A DNA stretch of 7,261 nucleotides, from assembly GCA_016199305.1 (NCBI GenBank), contig JACQGZ010000318.1, positions 1-7,261 on the forward strand, written 5' to 3'. Shown here piece after piece: positions 6,393-7,261 of the stretch. The stretch is from Armatimonadota bacterium (GTDB lineage Bacteria > Sysuimicrobiota > Sysuimicrobiia > Sysuimicrobiales > Humicultoraceae). Under the pieces are notes generated by a model, which was not told the origin of the DNA, did not search any database, and worked only from the letters and a program-made list of their open reading frames with translations. Made by a program: the position numbers and the translations under genes. The first letter of the stretch is position 1. Each line of letters opens with the position of its first letter.

Positions 6393-6743
6393 ATGAGGTC
6401 CATCCAGACGGAGCACGCCGAGCAGGTGTGTCCGCGCTTTCACCGGGCCGTTGAACTCGTAGGGAAGCGGTGGACGGGGGCGATCATCCGAATGCTCATG
6501 GACGGCCCGCGGCGGTTCTCCGAAATTCTGGAGGCAGTGCCGGGCCTGCATGACCGGCTGCTTTCCGAGCGGCTGAAAGAGCTTGAGGGCGAAGGGCTTG
6601 TCCGGCGCCAGGTCTACCCCGAGACGCCCGTCCGCATCGAGTACGAACTCACGGAAAGGGGGCGCGATTTGGAGCGGGTCGTGGCCGAGGTGCAGCGATG
6701 GGCGGATCGCTGGCTGGCCGGGCTGACCCGCGCCGCGCACTGA
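6393..6743 (+). CDS. HxlR-family winged-helix transcriptional regulator
   Basis: 116 residues, the usual size for the family, cytosolic and DNA-binding as a dimer. The family core is intact: [20 protein letters not shown] (13-32), [11 protein letters not shown] (35-45), the recognition helix region [19 protein letters not shown] (52-70), and the wing [20 protein letters not shown] (71-90). Cys13 is the only cysteine and sits at the position used as the redox or electrophile sensor in YodB/CatR/HypR-type members, so thiol sensing is plausible. The start ATG 6393 has GGAGG 9 bases upstream. An in-frame TTG at 6342 overlaps the -35 box and is rejected. It is transcribed away from yceI across a shared promoter region with a palindrome, suggesting repression of yceI and perhaps itself. 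The inducer is unknown. Confidence 0.93.
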   Translation: MRSIQTEHAEQVCPRFHRAVELVGKRWTGAIIRMLMDGPRRFSEILEAVPGLHDRLLSERLKELEGEGLVRRQVYPETPVRIEYELTERGRDLERVVAEVQRWADRWLAGLTRAAH

Positions 6744-6840
6744 GCCCGCGCCAGACCCTCCATCCCCGCCGGCGTCGACCCGGGCGGCCTGGGGGCTGCT
6801 CGTCATGCGGGAAATTCCTCAGAGGGTAGGTAGGGAGCGC
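6744..6840. other. Intergenic region between the HxlR gene and the sigma factor gene
   Basis: 97 bases. No T-tailed hairpin ends the HxlR gene; only a GC-rich partial inverted repeat (CCGCC...GGCGG near 6768-6786) is visible. No convincing promoter is seen. ATG 6805 is in frame with the downstream sigma factor and is its alternative start. The purine-rich stretch 6821-6837 contains the ribosome-binding site if GTG 6841 is used. Confidence 0.5.
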
Positions 6841-7261
6841 GTGGCAAGAAAACGGACGCATCCCCCCACGGGGACAACTGACAAGGGTCTGCTCGAACCT
6901 GAGGAGACCGCTCCGGAGGATCTCCGCGATCTGGCGGAGACGGCAGCGACGCCCGTTGGCGAATTGCAGCCCGACGGCGTGGACGAGGTCGAGGAGGAAG
7001 AGGCTGCCGGGGAGCCCGAGGCCGGCGACACGGCCATTGACGACCCGGTGAGGACGTACCTTAAGGAGATCGGCAGGGTATCGCTCCTGACGTCCGCGCA
7101 GGAGGTCGAGCTGGCCCAGCGCGTCGAGCAGGGGAACGAGGAGGCGAAGCGTCACCTCGTCGAAGCGAACCTGCGCCTGGTCGTGTCCATCGCCAAGAAG
7201 TATGTGGGGCGCGGCATGTTGTTCCTGGACCTGATCCAAGAAGGGAACCTCGGACTGATCC
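6841..7261 (+). CDS. sigA: Primary RNA polymerase sigma factor (RpoD/SigA), 5' part only
   Basis: About 140 codons are present; the gene runs off the window. From about residue 62 the sequence is diagnostic: [20 protein letters not shown] (region 1.2), then [39 protein letters not shown] and [14 protein letters not shown] (regions 2.1-2.2, core-polymerase binding). It directs promoter recognition for housekeeping genes. The preceding segment is short, acidic and low in complexity ([16 protein letters not shown]), a compact or degenerate region 1.1. The start is uncertain: GTG 6841 follows the purine-rich TAGGTAGGGAG, while ATG 6805, with GGGGG 9 bases upstream, would add 12 residues ([12 protein letters not shown]). 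A group 2 sigma factor cannot be fully excluded without regions 3-4, but the near-perfect match to SigA region 2 favours the primary factor. Confidence 0.92.
   Translation, partial: MARKRTHPPTGTTDKGLLEPEETAPEDLRDLAETAATPVGELQPDGVDEVEEEEAAGEPEAGDTAIDDPVRTYLKEIGRVSLLTSAQEVELAQRVEQGNEEAKRHLVEANLRLVVSIAKKYVGRGMLFLDLIQEGNLGLI

Noticed and set aside
6375..7239. Minus-strand frames of 143 and 196 codons opposite the HxlR and sigma factor genes
   Set aside because: Both are antisense to strongly recognisable proteins and have no domain of their own.
1..7261. CRISPR array, tRNA, rRNA, insertion sequence, phage or defence genes
   Set aside because: No spaced direct repeats, tRNA-like cloverleaf, rRNA segment, transposase motif or terminal inverted repeats were found on either strand.

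Overview
The window is GC-rich bacterial chromosome with bacterial-type promoters, Shine-Dalgarno sites, a thermosensing-free FMN riboswitch and a primary sigma factor. The rib gene order (ribD-ribE-ribBA-ribH behind an RFN element) is the Bacillus-like arrangement. It also occurs in high-GC Firmicutes, Chloroflexota, Deinococcus-Thermus and related lineages. The SigA fragment ([11 protein letters not shown]...) fits that broad group. No more precise taxon can be supported from the sequence alone.

Layout: nearly everything from base 1 to 6267 is on the minus strand and reads right to left. In transcription order it runs as follows: yceI-like gene (6267-5719); an N-terminally truncated two-domain VOC (CatE-like) gene in the same frame directly behind the yceI stop (5718-5098); a YbaK/ProX-type tRNA-editing domain protein (5055-4582); an extended -10 promoter (about 4519), an FMN riboswitch (4492-4352) and its intrinsic terminator (4336-4300); then ribD (4299-3124), ribE (3121-2501), ribBA (2504-1299), ribH (1289-804) and a YtcJ-like amidohydrolase (807 to beyond base 1). 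The last five genes are packed with 4-base overlaps or gaps of 2 to 9 bases and form one riboflavin operon. On the plus strand are an HxlR-family regulator (6393-6743), divergent from yceI across a 125-base promoter/operator region, and the 5' end of the primary sigma factor gene (6841 onward).

How the genes work together: RibD, RibE, RibBA and RibH supply all enzyme activities of riboflavin synthesis except the dephosphorylation step. FMN should shut the operon down through the leader; the sequence shows an aptamer, a terminator and a complementary antiterminator pair. The amidohydrolase overlaps ribH by GTGA and so should share this FMN control, which is unexpected for that family. The HxlR regulator has a single Cys13 just before its winged helix, and a palindrome lies in front of yceI. 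This suggests a redox- or electrophile-responsive unit like the HxlR/DUF24 regulators that control catechol dioxygenases, but the neighbouring catE-like gene has lost its N-terminal part.

The best candidates for a second look are the rib-coupled amidohydrolase, the yceI-TGA-VOC in-frame junction, and the HxlR/operator unit. No wholly new system is evident.
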